Assembly: GCF_030286555.1 (NCBI RefSeq)
Contig: NZ_JASVWF010000002.1
Coordinates: forward strand, 124,001-188,000
Direction of reading: 5' to 3'
Source of the DNA: Actinomycetospora termitidis
GTDB taxonomy: Bacteria > Actinomycetota > Actinomycetes > Mycobacteriales > Pseudonocardiaceae
Length of the DNA stretch: 64,000 nucleotides
In this document: piece after piece, positions 54,968 through 63,686 of the stretch
Position numbering within the stretch: position 1 is the stretch's first letter
How the letters are laid out: every line of letters starts with the position of its first letter
Translations under genes and position numbers: made by a program
Notes under the pieces: generated by a model
What the model was told of the DNA's origin: nothing
The model's database searches: none
The model's input: only the letters and a program-made list of their open reading frames with translations

Positions 54968-56055
54968 CCAGCGACGAGGCGGTCGAGGCGGGCGTCCGCA
55001 CGACGATCATGCGGGGCGGGACGTCGCGCGGGCTCTACCTCGAGGCCGCCGACCTCCCGCCCGACCCCGCCGCCCGCGACGACCTGCTGCTGCGGCTGAT
55101 GGGCACCCCGGACCCCCGCCAGATCGACGGGCTCGGCGGCGCGACCTCGCTGACCAGCAAAGTCGCCGTGGTCTCGCCCTCGACACACCCGGACGCCGAC
55201 GTCGACTACCTGTTCCTGCAGCTCGGAGTGGGTGAGGCGACCGTCTCCGACGCCCAGAACTGCGGCAACATCCTCGCCGGCGTCGGTCCGTTCGCGCTCG
55301 AACGCGGCCTCGTCCCGCCGCGGGACGGCACCACCGACGTCCGGATCCGGATGGTCAACTCCGACAGCGTCGCGGTCGCGACCGTGCCCACGCCCGGTGG
55401 GCGGGTGACCTATTGCGGCGACACCGCGATCGCCGGGGTGCCGGGCACCGCCGCCGGCATCACGATCGCCTTCGCCGACACCGAGGGCTCCGCGACCGGC
55501 GCGCTGCTGCCGACCGGCCGGGAGCGCGACGTCGTCGACGGCGTCGAGGTGACCTGCGTGGACAACGGCATGCCCGTCGTGCTCGCGCTCGCGTCGGCGT
55601 TCGGGCTCTCCGGCCACGAGCCGCACGAGGAGCTCGCCGCCGAGACGACGCTCGCGGAACGGGTCGACGCGTTCCGCACGAAGGCGGGCGCGCTGATGGG
55701 CCTCGGCGACGTGACGTCGTCGTCGGTGCCCAAGACGGTGCTGCTCGCGCCGCCGCGTGACGGCGGCCAGGTGTGCACCAGGTCGTTCATCCCCGTCGTC
55801 CCGCACACCGCGATCGGCGTGCTCGCCGCCGTCAGCGTCGTCACCGGGATGCGCCTGCCGGGTGCGGTCGGCCACGACCTCACGGCCAGCTGGCCCGACT
55901 CTGGTCGCGTCGACGTCGAGCACCCCACCGGCCACTTCCTCGTCGACGTCGAGGTCGACACGACCGTCTCGCCGCCGCGGGCCGTGCGCTCGGGTGTGGT
56001 GCGCACCGCGCGCAAGCTCGCCGACGGTCTCGCGTTCCCACGGGCCGCGTCGTGA
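54964..56055 (+). CDS. ligU: 4-oxalomesaconate tautomerase-like PrpF family protein (LigU/GalD type)
   Basis: The 363-residue PrpF-fold isomerase starts TTIMRGGTSRGLYLEAADLP, the family signature, and has GLGGATSLTSKVAVVSPS, QNCGNILAGVGPFALERGL and PHTAIGVLAAVSVVTG. It would move a double bond or tautomerise 4-oxalomesaconate, the product of LigI. PrpF-fold enzymes with other substrates exist; the lig context decides here. GTG 54964 overlaps the previous stop. Confidence 0.87.
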   Translation: MTSDEAVEAGVRTTIMRGGTSRGLYLEAADLPPDPAARDDLLLRLMGTPDPRQIDGLGGATSLTSKVAVVSPSTHPDADVDYLFLQLGVGEATVSDAQNCGNILAGVGPFALERGLVPPRDGTTDVRIRMVNSDSVAVATVPTPGGRVTYCGDTAIAGVPGTAAGITIAFADTEGSATGALLPTGRERDVVDGVEVTCVDNGMPVVLALASAFGLSGHEPHEELAAETTLAERVDAFRTKAGALMGLGDVTSSSVPKTVLLAPPRDGGQVCTRSFIPVVPHTAIGVLAAVSVVTGMRLPGAVGHDLTASWPDSGRVDVEHPTGHFLVDVEVDTTVSPPRAVRSGVVRTARKLADGLAFPRAAS

Positions 56056-56828
56056 GCGGGCTGCGGATCGCCGTGCTCGGGCTCGGGGAGGCGGGCGGCG
56101 AGATCGCCCGGGACCTCGTCGCGGCCGGGGCGGACGTCCGCGGGTTCGACCCCCGGGTCCCGGCCGGTCCGGGGATCGAGGGCCGCACGGACGAGGCCGA
56201 TGCGGTGCGCGACGCCGAGGTCGTCCTGTCCGTCAACAGCTCCCACGACGCGATCCCGGCGCTGACGAACGCGCTCCCGGCACTGGGCGCGGGCACGATC
56301 TGGGCGGACCTGAACACCGCGTCGCCGGGGACCAAGGCGGCGCTGGCCGTCGCGACCGACGCGCCGGTGGTCGACGTGGCGCTGATGTCGCCGGTCCCCG
56401 GTAAGGGCCTGCGCACCCCGATGCTGGTGTCCGGGGAGGGGGCCGAGCGCTACGCGGACCTGCTGCGCCCGCTCGGGGCCGACGTCGTCGTGCAGCCGGG
56501 ATCGGCCGGCACCGCCATCTCGCGGAAGCTGCTGCGCAGCGTCTTCTACAAGGGCCTCGCGGCCGCCGTCGTCGAGGCGCTCGCGGGCGCGGAGGCGGCC
56601 GGGTGCGCCGACTGGCTCGCCGCGAACGTCTCCGCCGAGCTCGCCGGGTTCGACGAGCACGCCCTCACCCGGCTCGTCGAGGGCACCCACCGCCACGCCC
56701 GTCGTCGGGCCGACGAGATGGCCGCGGCCGCCGAGCAGCTGCGCGAGCTCGGGGTCGAACCCCGCGCGGCCACCGCCGCCCACGACCTGCTCGCCGCGCT
56801 GCGCGACGCCCCCGGAGGCACCGCATGA
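56052..56828 (+). CDS. NAD(P)-binding dehydrogenase with DUF1932 C-terminal domain
   Basis: The 258-residue protein has a Rossmann start RIAVLGLGEAGGEIARDLVA, a 6-phosphogluconate/3-hydroxyisobutyrate dehydrogenase-like core (LSVNSSHDAIPAL, ALMSPVPGKGLRTP, and SRKLLRSVFYKGLAAAV with the catalytic Lys) and a C-terminal DUF1932 domain. It is part of the lig operon by GTGA overlaps at both ends. No step of the standard lower pathway needs it, so it may act on a side substrate or on a ring-cleavage product. The true reaction is unknown. Confidence 0.85.
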   Translation: MSGLRIAVLGLGEAGGEIARDLVAAGADVRGFDPRVPAGPGIEGRTDEADAVRDAEVVLSVNSSHDAIPALTNALPALGAGTIWADLNTASPGTKAALAVATDAPVVDVALMSPVPGKGLRTPMLVSGEGAERYADLLRPLGADVVVQPGSAGTAISRKLLRSVFYKGLAAAVVEALAGAEAAGCADWLAANVSAELAGFDEHALTRLVEGTHRHARRRADEMAAAAEQLRELGVEPRAATAAHDLLAALRDAPGGTA

Positions 56829-57844
56829 TCATCGACTGCCACGGCCACTACACGACCGCCCCGGCTGCGCACACCGCGTGGCGCGAGGAGCAGACCGCGG
56901 CGTTCGACGCGGGCGGGCCCGCCCCGCTGTACCCCGGGATCGGCGACGACGAGATCCGGGAGAGCGTCGAGGGCAGCCAGCTCGCACTCATGGCCGAGCG
57001 CGGCATCGACCTGACGATCTTCTCCCCGCGCGCCTCGGCGATGGGTCACCACCGCGGCGACGAGACCGTCAGCCTGGCGTGGACCCGGGCCTGCAACGAC
57101 CTCGTCGCCCGGGTCACCGACCTCTTCCCGGAGCACTTCGCCGGGGTCTGCCAACTCCCGCAGTCGCCCAACGTCCCGATCGAGAGGTCGGTGGCCGAGC
57201 TCCGACGCTGCGTCGAGGAGCTGGGCTTCGTGGGGTGCAACCTGAACCCCGACCCCTCGGGCGGGCACTGGACCGCGCCCCCGCTCACCGACCGCGCCTG
57301 GTACCCGTTCTACGAGGCGATGATCGAGCTCGACGTGCCGGCGATGGTGCACGTCTCCGCGGTCACCAACGCGAACTTCCACGCTACCGGCTCGCACTAC
57401 CTCAACGCCGACACCACCGCGTTCATGCAGTTCCTCCAGGCGGACCTCTTCCGCGACCTGCCCGACCTGCGCCTGGTCATCCCGCACGGGGGCGGAGCGG
57501 TGCCGTATCACTGGGGCCGCTTCCGCGGATTGGCCGACATGCTCGGCCGGCCGCCGGTGGAGGAGGCCGTGATGGGCAACGTCTTCTTCGACACCTGCGT
57601 CTACCACCAGCCGGGCATCGACCTGCTCTTCGAGGTGATCGACGTCGACAACATCCTGTTCGGCTCGGAGATGGTCGGCGCCGTGCGCGGCATCGACCCG
57701 CGCACGGGCCACCACTTCGACGACACCCGCCGCTACGTCGACGCCCTGAAGCTTCCCGACGACGAGACAGAGCGCGTCTTCGAGCGCAACGCCCGGCGCG
57801 TCTACCCACGCCTCGACGTTCTCCTCCGGCGGCAGGGGCGGTAG
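56825..57844 (+). CDS. ligJ: 4-oxalomesaconate hydratase-like amidohydrolase (LigJ)
   Basis: The 339-residue enzyme follows LigJ closely: start MIIDCHGHYTTAPAAH with the metal-binding HxH, LMAERGIDLTIFSPRASAMG, CNDLVARVTDLFPEHFAGVC, GCNLNPDPSGGHW, VIPHGGGAVPYHWGRFRG and NILFGSEMVGAVRGIDPRTG. It hydrates 4-oxalomesaconate to 4-carboxy-4-hydroxy-2-oxoadipate, the LigK substrate. It is last in the operon; its stop is 13 bp before the integrase gene. Confidence 0.9.
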   Translation: MIIDCHGHYTTAPAAHTAWREEQTAAFDAGGPAPLYPGIGDDEIRESVEGSQLALMAERGIDLTIFSPRASAMGHHRGDETVSLAWTRACNDLVARVTDLFPEHFAGVCQLPQSPNVPIERSVAELRRCVEELGFVGCNLNPDPSGGHWTAPPLTDRAWYPFYEAMIELDVPAMVHVSAVTNANFHATGSHYLNADTTAFMQFLQADLFRDLPDLRLVIPHGGGAVPYHWGRFRGLADMLGRPPVEEAVMGNVFFDTCVYHQPGIDLLFEVIDVDNILFGSEMVGAVRGIDPRTGHHFDDTRRYVDALKLPDDETERVFERNARRVYPRLDVLLRRQGR

Positions 57845-57857
57845 CCCGTCGACAACA

Positions 57858-58976
57858 GTGGACAACCGCCGTATCTGCCCGTGTGATGCGGCGCGCCTCG
57901 CCGGGAGCGGTTGTGTCGTCCTTCTCGACGACGGCTCGGTGCGGGTTGGAGAGCCGCGTGACGAGCTGATCGCGCGGGCGGAGTCTCACGCCCGCGGGGC
58001 CCGAGCGGCGAACACCTGGTCGGCCTACGAGCGGCAGTGGCGCCGCTTCGAATCGTGGTGTCAGGCGGCGGGGGAGCGGGCGCTGCCGGCGGAGCCGCTG
58101 ACCGTCGCCCGGTTCCTGGCCGACCTCGCCTCTGTCTGGCGGCCAGCGACTCCTGCTGATCCGTCGAGCTCGGTGGTGGCCGGGCAGGTCTGCGAGCGTG
58201 AGGGCCTCCGACCCGGCACTCTGTCTGGCTACCTGGCGGCGATCTCGGTGGTGCACCAGACCGCGCAGCTCGACAACCCCGTCTAGGCCGAAGCGGTCCG
58301 GTGCACCATCACCGGCATCCGCCGCCGAGCTGCCGCCCGTCGGGAACCCCTCGTCGAGGTCCTCCGACTCCTGCGGCCCGACGAGATCCTCGCCGACGCC
58401 CGCGACCACGGGCTGTTGCTGGTCGAGTGGAAGGCGGCGCTGCGCACCGACGACCTCGCCCGCCCGCGGATGTCCGACCGCCACCCCTCCGAGCAGAGCC
58501 TTTCGGTCCACCTGTCCCACTCAAAGGCCGACCAGCACGGCATCGGCAGCACCATCGGCATCGCCGCCTTCTCTCCCGAGGCGGCGGTGGGGGAGGGGAG
58601 TGCTGAGTCGACGCTGCTCGACGCCGGTGCCGCCTGGACCCGCTGGCGCGACCTGCTCGGCTCCCACGGCATCCTCGAGGGCCCCGCCTGGCGCGGCATC
58701 GACCGCTACGGCCGCCGCCCCCGCACCAGCGGGCTGCACCGCAACTCGATCGCGGAGATCATCAAACGCCGCGCGGCCACCGCCGGGCTCGAGGACGCCG
58801 AGTTGTGGGGCGGGCACAGCCTGCGCCGCGGGTTCGCCACCGAAGCCATCGCCGCCGGCGTCCCCGAACGCGACGTCCAACGCCACGGCCGCTGGTGCTC
58901 CCGCGCCTCCATGGACCCCTACATCGACGCCGCCCACACCTTCGACCCCACCAACCCCACCCACTGGCTCACCTGA
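57858..58976 (+). pseudogene. Tyrosine recombinase/integrase interrupted by one in-frame TAG
   Basis: The frame encodes an N-terminal SAM-like domain (ARAANTWSAYERQWRRFESW). Codon 143 (58284-58286) is TAG, and the same frame then continues without a shift through the catalytic domain: EWKAALRTDDL (first Arg region), LWGGHSLRRGFATEA (HxxR), QRHGRWCSRASMDPYI (His/Trp and nucleophile Tyr) and the end FDPTNPTHWLT. Total length without the stop would be 372 residues, normal for the family. It is either a recent nonsense pseudogene, a split protein or a read-through case. A C-terminal remnant of a relative is at 37414. Confidence 0.85.
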
Positions 58977-59121
58977 GCACGATCCAGTAGACAAGGATCG
59001 GATGCTCGCGCGCTGACCCGCCGACTGCATCAGAGTTGCTCGGCGGCCGACCGAGCCACCCGCGATCGAGCGCAGTCGTCGGTCGCGATACCGCGACTTC
59101 GACGACACGTACTCTGCCGAG

Positions 59122-61545
59122 GTGGCACCCGAGCGCCTGCTAAGCGATGAACCTCTCGATGGCGTCCGGACCGTGAGACGGATGCTTTTTCCTCCCCCTG
59201 TCGGCCTCCTGCTCGAGCCCGACGATCTCACCCGCGCCAGGACGACGCTTCTTCAATCGTGTGACCGCTGGGGCGGGGCGCTCAGTCCGCTTGCGCCGTC
59301 GCCAGCCGGTCGCGTGCCATCCGAGCCATGGGCCTCGATATTTAAGCAGACATTCTTAGAGCGCGTCGCGCCTAGAAGTTACGACGCTGAAGAATTCCTT
59401 GAGCAGCTAGGCGTGAGAGGTAGCGAGGGCACTCACCGCGACACGGTACTTAACACCCTCGTGCGTTCTTCCCAAGGTTCAAGCGGTAGCCAAGTCTGGG
59501 CGCCCGTCTCAACCGCAAGGTCGATCCCATTCGATGATCCTTGGGCATTTAGCTACTACTCGACATTAGGTGCTTTACCTGAGGAGCCGGGCCAGGAGAG
59601 CCTGCGGCATGGTCACCTGAAAGACGGGATCAAATATTCTGACGTCCTTGAATTTCAGGACGTCAATTCGGAGAACTTGACCGCCACGGACCTGCTCGAG
59701 CGACTAACTGATCCACAGCGCACAACCTGTCTGGACGTTAGTAGCTACCTATTGACCCGCACGCCCGCCGCGCGAGGCAGCGGCAAGTCCCGCCTTCCAG
59801 CGTTATTTGATCCAATAAAGCTACGCTATGGTCCGAACATCATAGTTGTCTACACGCCAGGACGTATTGAGGACCTCTGCTTAATATGGAACCTGCGCGC
59901 TGCACACGGCCTCCCGCAAGGTCTGCCGCTGGCGGTCCCCTACGAGTCAGACACCGATGAGGCAATCTCGCAACTGCTAGATCCCTACTTCCATGCCTTT
60001 TCGGTGTGGGGCTTCCAGGACCTCCGAATTGCGGTGACGAGCGCGACGCTCACCGTAGACGAGCTCGACGCCTTTACTGGCGATCAGGGCATACCCATCG
60101 ACAGAGTTCCTTTCGAAAGGCTGCTGCAGCCGATCAACAAACCGGGCATCGTGTCTAGCGCCGTCGAGAATCTACTCGATGGTACCTGTTCTCTCCCGAT
60201 TCGCAGCCCCGTAGAAGCTCGACTCCTCGAGGCTGACTTCTTCGACACGACCTTCGATTTGCGACTAGAAGCTGCTCCGAATGGAGCGAAGCTCCCTCGG
60301 AGTCCTACTATGCAGTCGACAGCGGGGCTCGGCGCTTCCTTCGACAGAGGATGCGTGGTCTCGGTCGGTCGTCGGACCGAGTTCGCCGACTTCATCTTCC
60401 CAACAGGCTTCGACGTCATGAATGCCCTTGCGAAAGATCGCGGGATACGCTGGAGACCCAGCAGGCCTGGACGAGTTGCCGCCTCGCTGGCGAACCGGGT
60501 AGGAAGTCAACGCGATCTTGCGATGCTGCAATCAGGCGCAGCCCTAGACCTCATAGCCCGACTCTGTGCTCGTCGAGGCCAGACGTACATCAAGCGAAGG
60601 CTCAATGACTATCTCCGCCCCTTCGGGTCCGAAGCCTCGTTATCGGGCGTCAAGGAAGAGTTGATCGCTGCGATCGATGCGAGTCTAGGGCTACCTGTTG
60701 AGGAGGAGCGGCATGAGATGACACTTGGCCAAGTGAACAACGAGTTCCGAGACAAGAGGATGGCTACGGCTTGGATAGAGTGGCTGGAGCAGAAGCAGCT
60801 GGTAATTCGAGGCTTTCGCCTGCACTGCGACCGCTGTGGTTACAGTGATTGGAGATCACTCGGCGAGTTGTCGCCGAACTTCTTGTGTCGGGGGTGCAAC
60901 CAAAGGATTGCTAAGCCTTTCGACGCGACTTCGCTGAGCTTCCAGTATCGGGCCAGCGAACTATTGGGCCAGGCAAGTAGTCTCGACGTCCTCGGTCATC
61001 TACTGACATGGAAGTACGTGGACGACGTCTTTGCGCCGAGGTTCACGGAGAAGGATGGGCCCATCTTCGGTAGTTTTCCCGGGGTCGAGTTTCTGGACAA
61101 CTTCGGTCAGGTGATCGGTGAAGCAGACGTGGTCTTCGTGTTAGAAGCTGGATCGTTTGGCATCGCGGAGTGCAAGAACAGTGCAAGCGGTATGACTGAG
61201 GGAGAGTTGGAGAAGCTTTGGCGTCTCGGAGAACTTCTTGACTGCTCGTTCACCGTGGCCTCGACGCTCTCGCCTTCGCGCGACTGCGACCTGGAGCAAT
61301 GGCAACGAGAGAACCCAAGTGGTCGCACCCATTTCGCGCTTACGCGCGAGCATCTCCTCGATCCGCATCCGATCGATACAGATTCTCGTAGTGCTTTCGA
61401 CTGGAGAGCGACCTTTGTGGGCGGTCTAAACGAGGAAGTGGATCAGTCCGAGCACGAGAGGAACTTCAAGACTTTGGTAAGAAGTATGACGTCCTGGGAG
61501 CGGAGTCCACGGAAGTTCAAGTGGGACGACTGGCCTGTTGACTAG
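59122..61545 (+). CDS. Large accessory protein with zinc ribbon and PD-(D/E)xK-like motif, candidate nuclease
   Basis: The 807-residue protein is not recognised as a named family. A four-cysteine zinc ribbon is visible (CDRCG at 569-573 and CRGC at 589-592). Downstream, EADVVFV (Asp669), then GIAECKNSAS (Glu683-Cys-Lys685) match the D...ExK active-site pattern of restriction-type nucleases. The N-terminal 550 residues include a region with IVVYTPGR and SATLTVDELDAF that could be a degenerate NTPase or DNA-binding part. GC is lower than in neighbours, and it directly follows an integrase, as defence cargo often does. GTG 59122 is the first start in frame. Confidence 0.72.
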   Translation: MAPERLLSDEPLDGVRTVRRMLFPPPVGLLLEPDDLTRARTTLLQSCDRWGGALSPLAPSPAGRVPSEPWASIFKQTFLERVAPRSYDAEEFLEQLGVRGSEGTHRDTVLNTLVRSSQGSSGSQVWAPVSTARSIPFDDPWAFSYYSTLGALPEEPGQESLRHGHLKDGIKYSDVLEFQDVNSENLTATDLLERLTDPQRTTCLDVSSYLLTRTPAARGSGKSRLPALFDPIKLRYGPNIIVVYTPGRIEDLCLIWNLRAAHGLPQGLPLAVPYESDTDEAISQLLDPYFHAFSVWGFQDLRIAVTSATLTVDELDAFTGDQGIPIDRVPFERLLQPINKPGIVSSAVENLLDGTCSLPIRSPVEARLLEADFFDTTFDLRLEAAPNGAKLPRSPTMQSTAGLGASFDRGCVVSVGRRTEFADFIFPTGFDVMNALAKDRGIRWRPSRPGRVAASLANRVGSQRDLAMLQSGAALDLIARLCARRGQTYIKRRLNDYLRPFGSEASLSGVKEELIAAIDASLGLPVEEERHEMTLGQVNNEFRDKRMATAWIEWLEQKQLVIRGFRLHCDRCGYSDWRSLGELSPNFLCRGCNQRIAKPFDATSLSFQYRASELLGQASSLDVLGHLLTWKYVDDVFAPRFTEKDGPIFGSFPGVEFLDNFGQVIGEADVVFVLEAGSFGIAECKNSASGMTEGELEKLWRLGELLDCSFTVASTLSPSRDCDLEQWQRENPSGRTHFALTREHLLDPHPIDTDSRSAFDWRATFVGGLNEEVDQSEHERNFKTLVRSMTSWERSPRKFKWDDWPVD

Positions 61546-61568
61546 GCTCGCGGCGTAACGTCGCGAGC
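61546..61568 (+). terminator. Stem-loop after the candidate nuclease gene
   Basis: GCTCGCG (61546-61552) pairs with CGCGAGC (61562-61568) around a 9-nt loop, starting immediately after the stop codon. It is a weak candidate intrinsic terminator. Confidence 0.5.
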
Positions 61569-61799
61569 GACGATCGCTCGCCGCAACGGCTTGAAGGTCC
61601 TGCACGCAGCGTCCTCCGCCCAGAAAGAGCCAGCTTGGCATGACATAACGTGCGTACTTGGACGGGGACGGAGAGCGGCGCTTTGCCGACGTCCAAATTT
61701 CGAAGGTTTGAATGACACCGGCATTGCCGCGCGCTTATTCAGGATCTGTGACGGCTAGCCGCGACCGGGAGAACGGGCGCCGGTGCCCACCGCCGTGCA

Positions 61800-62126
61800 C
61801 CTGCGGGGTCGGCCTGAGGTGGTCGACACCGATCACTACGTGGCGGCGTTCCGACAGCCGGGCGGGTTGCGAGCGGGCTTCGACCTCTACCGCGCCTTCG
61901 AGCAGGACGCGCGGTCGATGTCCGGTCCGCGCTCGCGGGCGGAAAACTCGCCATGCCGATGCTCGGCACCTCCGGGGCGATCGGCCCGTTTGTCGAGCGT
62001 ATCGAGCGGATGACCGACGAGATCGCGGAACACCCGCAGGCGGCGATCATCGCCGAGCCCGCCCATTGGATCGCCGAGGAGAACCCGCAGGGCCTCGTCG
62101 AAGCCGTCGTGCGCTTCGAGACCTGA
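61800..62126 (+). pseudogene. Epoxide-hydrolase-type alpha/beta hydrolase, C-terminal remnant with frameshift
   Basis: One frame reads VDTDHYVAAFRQPGGLRAGF and DLYRAFEQDA, the cap-domain end of this family. After a shift near 61940 the next frame reads GKLAMPMLGTSGAIGPFVER, AAIIAEPAHWIAEENPQGLV and ends FET-stop at 62126, including the catalytic His in AHW. The N-terminal two-thirds and the nucleophile are missing. Confidence 0.75.
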
Positions 62127-62156
62127 GCGGTGCGCCGATCGCATGGAGCGATCGCG

Positions 62157-62281
62157 CCCTGGTGCCCTCCTCGGTGTTCACGAACCCCCAGATCGGCGCC
62201 GTCGGGCGCACCGAGCAGCAGTGTCGTGGCGAGTGTCGGGACAGCGCCAGCGGTCAGGTCGACGGCCGACGTCGACCGTGA
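62157..62281 (+). pseudogene. Fragment of a pyridine nucleotide-disulfide reductase C-terminal domain
   Basis: The frame reads LVPSSVFTNPQIGAVGRTEQ-QCRGE and ends in Arg-rich sequence. VFTxPQIxxVGxTEQQ is the opening of the dimerisation domain of mycothione/dihydrolipoyl reductases. The FAD and NAD parts are absent. Confidence 0.6.
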
Positions 62282-62303
62282 TCAGCGGTCGAGGGTCGGT
62301 GGT

Positions 62304-62549
62304 CTACCGGGTGTGCTCCTTGGTGAGGCGGCGTCTGAAGGCCCGGTCGATTGCTTGGGGGAGCGATGACGACGGAAGCGATGACGATGGCAGTGCGGGT
62401 GCCGAGGCTGGGTCAGGGCCTCCATCGAGGTCTTTGTCGAGGTTCGCGTGAAGGTCCTCGGGGGCGGGCTCGGCGCTGACTTCGAACCAAGCCGGCACGG
62501 TCGTCACCTGTGGTGGTTCTCCGATCGTCGCGTACTGCAGCGCTCGCAC
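62304..62549 (-). pseudogene. Possible N-terminal fragment of a zinc alcohol dehydrogenase, fused to unrelated sequence
   Basis: The first 19 residues (MRALQYATIGEPPQVTTVP) look like the start of a medium-chain zinc alcohol dehydrogenase. The frame then changes to a Pro/Ser/Asp-rich sequence (DLDGGPDPASAPALPSSSLP) with no resemblance to that family. A direct repeat (SSSLPSSSLP) is present. It is interpreted as debris. Confidence 0.45.
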
Positions 62550-62576
62550 GGGGGACCTCCGAGGGCGTGGTTGCGG

Positions 62577-63662
62577 TCAGCCGGCCAGCGCGCCGGGCGC
62601 GGCGTCGACGACCTCGACGCCTGCCGCGTGCAGCGATGCCGCGAGGGTGGCCGCCCCGTGCAGGAGCCGGACGCGTGCCACGTCGAGGTCCTTCAGGACG
62701 GCGGCCGTGATCGCGGCCAGGTCGCTATCGTCGGGATCGTCGAGGAGTCCGCAGCCGCGCACCGTACCGGACGGCCGGAGGTAGACCACGAGCCCGCGTC
62801 CCTCTTCCTTGACCGTGGTCATCGCGTCAGTGAGGGCGGTGCCGCAGGCGCAGGCGGTGGAGCCCAGCATGTCGCCGGTGAGGCACTCGTGGTGGACGTG
62901 CACCGGGACCGGGAACAGGCCCGCGAGATCGCCGCTGCGCATGACGACGTGTGTCGCACTGTCGTCGACGGCCCTGTAGGCGACGACCTCGAAGGGGCCC
63001 AGTGCAGTAGGCAGGCCGACCGTGGCTTCGCGCACTACCAGGGGACGTCCGGCGAGTCGGTGGGCGTGGAGTTCGCCGATGCTGACCACGGCCAGGTCGT
63101 GCTCGGCGGCGAAGGTCCGTGCGGCGCCGTGGTCGGCCATCTCCCAGGGCTGCTCCGGTGAGACGAGCGCCGCGAGGCCTGCTCCGCTCGGAAGTCCTGC
63201 CATGTCCACGAGGTCTGCGGCGGCCTCGGCACGTCCGCGGCTTAGGAGCAGGCCGCCGGGCTCGGCCCGAAGGGGCACGACGTGGCCTGGTCGGGTGAAG
63301 TCGCCGTGGGTCCGTTCCGGGTCGGCGAGCGCGGCCATGGTCGCGGCCCGGTCGGCGGCGGAGATACCGGTGCCCGGACGGCGCAGGTCGACCGAGACGC
63401 GCTGGGCGCTGCCGCCGCCGGCCGCTGCGGTGAGCCGGAGGCGTCGGCAGTCGGCGTCGTCGAGTGCGACCTCGAGGAAGCCGCCGGAGTGCCGCACGGT
63501 GAAGGCGGTGACTGCGGTGCCGGCCGTCGCGGCGGCGAAGACCAGGTCGGCCGAGTCGTGCTGTTCGTCGACGAGTACGACGGCTCGTCCGGCTGCGATC
63601 GCGTCGATGGCACTCAAGACGCTGCTGGGCGTCCGGCGACGGGTGGTGATGTCGATGCTCAT
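62577..63662 (-). CDS. RibBA-like protein (DHBP synthase/GTP cyclohydrolase II fold) with altered active sites
   Basis: The 361-residue protein has both RibBA domains. The N-terminal RibB-like half begins VLSAIDAIAAGRAVVLVDEQ, but the metal and substrate motif DExRENE is replaced by DEQHDSADLVFAA. The C-terminal RibA-like half keeps the zinc cysteines (HHECLTGDMLGSTACACG), but the YLRQEGRGIG motif reads YLRPSGTVRGCG. The protein is also shorter than normal RibBA. This suggests a paralogue with another role rather than the housekeeping riboflavin enzyme. The adjacent reverse-strand gene is a flavin reductase. ATG 63662 has GGAGGATCCCCC upstream. Confidence 0.8.
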   Translation of the reverse strand: MSIDITTRRRTPSSVLSAIDAIAAGRAVVLVDEQHDSADLVFAAATAGTAVTAFTVRHSGGFLEVALDDADCRRLRLTAAAGGGSAQRVSVDLRRPGTGISAADRAATMAALADPERTHGDFTRPGHVVPLRAEPGGLLLSRGRAEAAADLVDMAGLPSGAGLAALVSPEQPWEMADHGAARTFAAEHDLAVVSIGELHAHRLAGRPLVVREATVGLPTALGPFEVVAYRAVDDSATHVVMRSGDLAGLFPVPVHVHHECLTGDMLGSTACACGTALTDAMTTVKEEGRGLVVYLRPSGTVRGCGLLDDPDDSDLAAITAAVLKDLDVARVRLLHGAATLAASLHAAGVEVVDAAPGALAG

Positions 63663-63686
63663 GGGGGATCCTCCTCGGTCCGGCGG

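Noticed and set aside
37401..59000. A single intact 21-kb genomic island including both catabolic modules
   Set aside because: The modules at 45.4-57.8 kb have host-like GC and codon use and intact regulation, so only the flanking segments can be called accessory with confidence.
62577..63662. Housekeeping ribBA annotation
   Set aside because: The catalytic motifs of both domains are replaced and the neighbourhood is not a riboflavin operon, so a plain biosynthetic call is not justified.
63663..63686. FMN riboswitch for the RibBA-like gene
   Set aside because: The gap to the upstream flavin reductase is only 24 bp, too short for such a structure.
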